Of a stretch of 64,000 nt of DNA, positions 63,013-64,000 are shown in pieces; the stretch's first letter is position 1; each line of letters starts with the position of its first letter. Under the pieces are notes generated by a model. It searched no databases. It was not told the origin of the DNA and was given only the letters and a program-made list of their open reading frames with translations. The DNA is taken from the NCBI GenBank assembly GCA_902570425.1, contig CACFYB010000001.1:1-64000 (forward strand), in the 5' to 3' direction. The translations under genes were made by a program, and so were the position numbers. This DNA is from an uncultured Pelagibacteraceae bacterium. GTDB taxonomy: Bacteria > Pseudomonadota > Alphaproteobacteria > Pelagibacterales > Pelagibacteraceae.

Positions 63013-64000
63013 ATGAAGTTATTTTTTATACTGGGTAATCAATTATTTCCATCAAAATACTTGGACCGCTTCAAAAAAGACCACCTCTTTTTTATGGCTG
63101 AAGATTACCAATTATGTACTTATGAAAAACATCATAAACAAAAAATACTTCTTTTTTTGTCATCAATGCGTTCTCATGCAGATAGCCTTAAACGAGGTAA
63201 ATTTAAAATAGAGTATATCAAAATAGAGGATAAAGCATTTAAAGATGATTATTTAAAAAAATTAAAAAAAATAATTATCTCAAAAAAAATAGATGAAATT
63301 TCAAGTTTTGAAGTCGAGGATAAATTTTTTGAGAAAAAAATTAATCAATTTGTGAAAAAAGAAAAGATCAAATGGAATATTATTCAAACTCCGATGTTTT
63401 TGAACTCAAGAGACGAATTTAAACAATATCTATCTAAATCAAAAAAACCTTTCATGGCAACTTTTTATAAGGAAGTAAGAAAAAAATCTGGAATATTAAT
63501 GGGTTCTGATGGAAATCCTATTGGAGGCAAATGGAGTTTTGATGAAGATAATAGAAATAAGTTACCAAAAAATATTTCTATTCCAAAGTTTCCTAAAATT
63601 AATGAAACAAATCATACTAAAAAATTAAAACCCATTATTGAAAAAATATTTAAAGATCATCCAGGAACAACCAAAAATTTTTGGTTTGCTACAGAGTATA
63701 ATGATGTGGTCAAATTATTGAATTTTTTTATTAAAGAAAAATCTAATTTATTTGGTGATTATGAAGACGCTGTAGATCAAAAAGATAATATCTTATTTCA
63801 CAGCGCTTTAAGTCCTTATATCAACTTAGGTTTAATCACACCTGAATTTATTATCAAAAAAGTTTTAGATTTTCATAAGAGTAAAAAAATCAGATTAAAT
63901 TCTCTAGAAGGTTATGTTCGTCAGGTTATAGGGTGGAGAGAATTTATGAGAGGAATTTATCAAAGTTACTCAAATGAGATGGAAACTGGAAATTTTTTCA
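63013..64000 (+). CDS. Cryptochrome/photolyase-related protein (FeS-BCP/PhrB type), C-terminus beyond the window
   Basis: ATG 63013, open to the window edge (329 complete codons; the family is about 500 residues). LFFILGNQLFPSKYLDRF, HLFFMAEDYQLCTYEKHHKQ and ILLFLSSMRSHADSLK are the N-terminal alpha/beta domain. FMATFYKEVRKKSGILMGSD and GGKWSFDEDNRNKLP match the bacterial cryptochrome/(6-4) photolyase family. LNSLEGYVRQVIGWREFMRG is the FAD-domain start (RQxxGWREF). The iron-sulfur cysteines would lie outside the window. Likely light-driven DNA repair. Divergent from the SDR gene, 27 bases apart. Confidence 0.9.
   Translation, partial: MKLFFILGNQLFPSKYLDRFKKDHLFFMAEDYQLCTYEKHHKQKILLFLSSMRSHADSLKRGKFKIEYIKIEDKAFKDDYLKKLKKIIISKKIDEISSFEVEDKFFEKKINQFVKKEKIKWNIIQTPMFLNSRDEFKQYLSKSKKPFMATFYKEVRKKSGILMGSDGNPIGGKWSFDEDNRNKLPKNISIPKFPKINETNHTKKLKPIIEKIFKDHPGTTKNFWFATEYNDVVKLLNFFIKEKSNLFGDYEDAVDQKDNILFHSALSPYINLGLITPEFIIKKVLDFHKSKKIRLNSLEGYVRQVIGWREFMRGIYQSYSNEMETGNFF

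Noticed and set aside
1-64000. CRISPR arrays, insertion sequences, phage genes, rRNA operons and riboswitches
   Set aside because: No direct repeat series, transposase, integrase, rRNA or riboswitch-like conserved leader was seen on reading; all gaps are under 300 bases. Absence is by eye only.

Overview
The window is a densely packed, very AT-rich stretch of bacterial chromosome. Protein content, gene order and style point to an alphaproteobacterium of the SAR11 / Pelagibacterales type. The evidence is lysine- and isoleucine-rich proteins, gaps of usually 0-100 bases, many 1-4 base gene overlaps, no insertion sequence, prophage, CRISPR or rRNA operon, and the alphaproteobacterial order leuS-lptE-holA-parB-parA-rsmG-mnmG-mnmE-rho-hemJ-hemH-hemE / ppsR-maf-aroE-coaE-dnaQ-secB-fxsA-tim44-smr-hslU-hslV-hisBHAF. 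The genus assignment is inference from sequence style; no search was run.

Layout. Positions 1-4262: truncated rdgB, then the chaperone operon grpE-dnaK-dnaJ. Positions 4266-9643: a chain of tightly coupled genes (small membrane protein, dapB, nth, PfkB kinase, 2OG oxygenase), then a winged-helix regulator, an L,D-transpeptidase, a YggS protein and a ThiE-like protein. Positions 9643-12999: a TPR-sulfotransferase, a two-way terminator, the major porin and a DUF3576 lipoprotein. Positions 13027-34761: the conserved chromosome-partition and replication neighbourhood. It contains a parS site inside rsmG and a candidate replication origin in the 260-base gap between hemE and ppsR, where gene orientation diverges. 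Positions 34853-39284: histidine genes with an inserted 2OG oxygenase, HIT and GNAT genes. Positions 39286-46631: lolA, ftsK, a UbiH-type hydroxylase, a Lon-N protein, tRNA-Gly(GCC), an FkbM methyltransferase, a pterin dehydratase and purH. Positions 46631-54250: a heparinase-like protein, rpe, then an acetate-type module (two-part sodium symporter, unknown protein, acs). Positions 54262-64000: EVE, tsaD, hemC-hemD, mscS, yggT, folD, small proteins, a metallo-beta-lactamase-fold protein, a sugar-dehydrogenase-like protein, a degenerate SDR and a truncated photolyase-related gene.

How it works together. Heme synthesis is represented by hemC, hemD, hemE, hemH and a HemJ-type oxidase. Protein quality control is represented by GrpE-DnaK-DnaJ, HslUV and SecB. 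Three of these units carry the same heat-shock-like promoter pattern (CTTG/CTAG half, exactly 16 bases, CYATNT half), and in two of them the predicted transcript would begin at or next to the start codon. Carbon acquisition is represented by the symporter pair and Acs. Only two GC-rich hairpin terminators were seen, beside the porin and the symporter. Elsewhere convergent genes share their stop codons.

I see no convincing undescribed multi-gene system. The most useful leads are the candidate origin, the parS site in rsmG, the shared heat-shock promoter architecture, the EF-hand loop in the symporter, the basic N-terminal tail on Acs, the altered iron-sulfur loop of Nth, the SDR lacking its catalytic tyrosine, and accessory genes inserted into otherwise conserved blocks.
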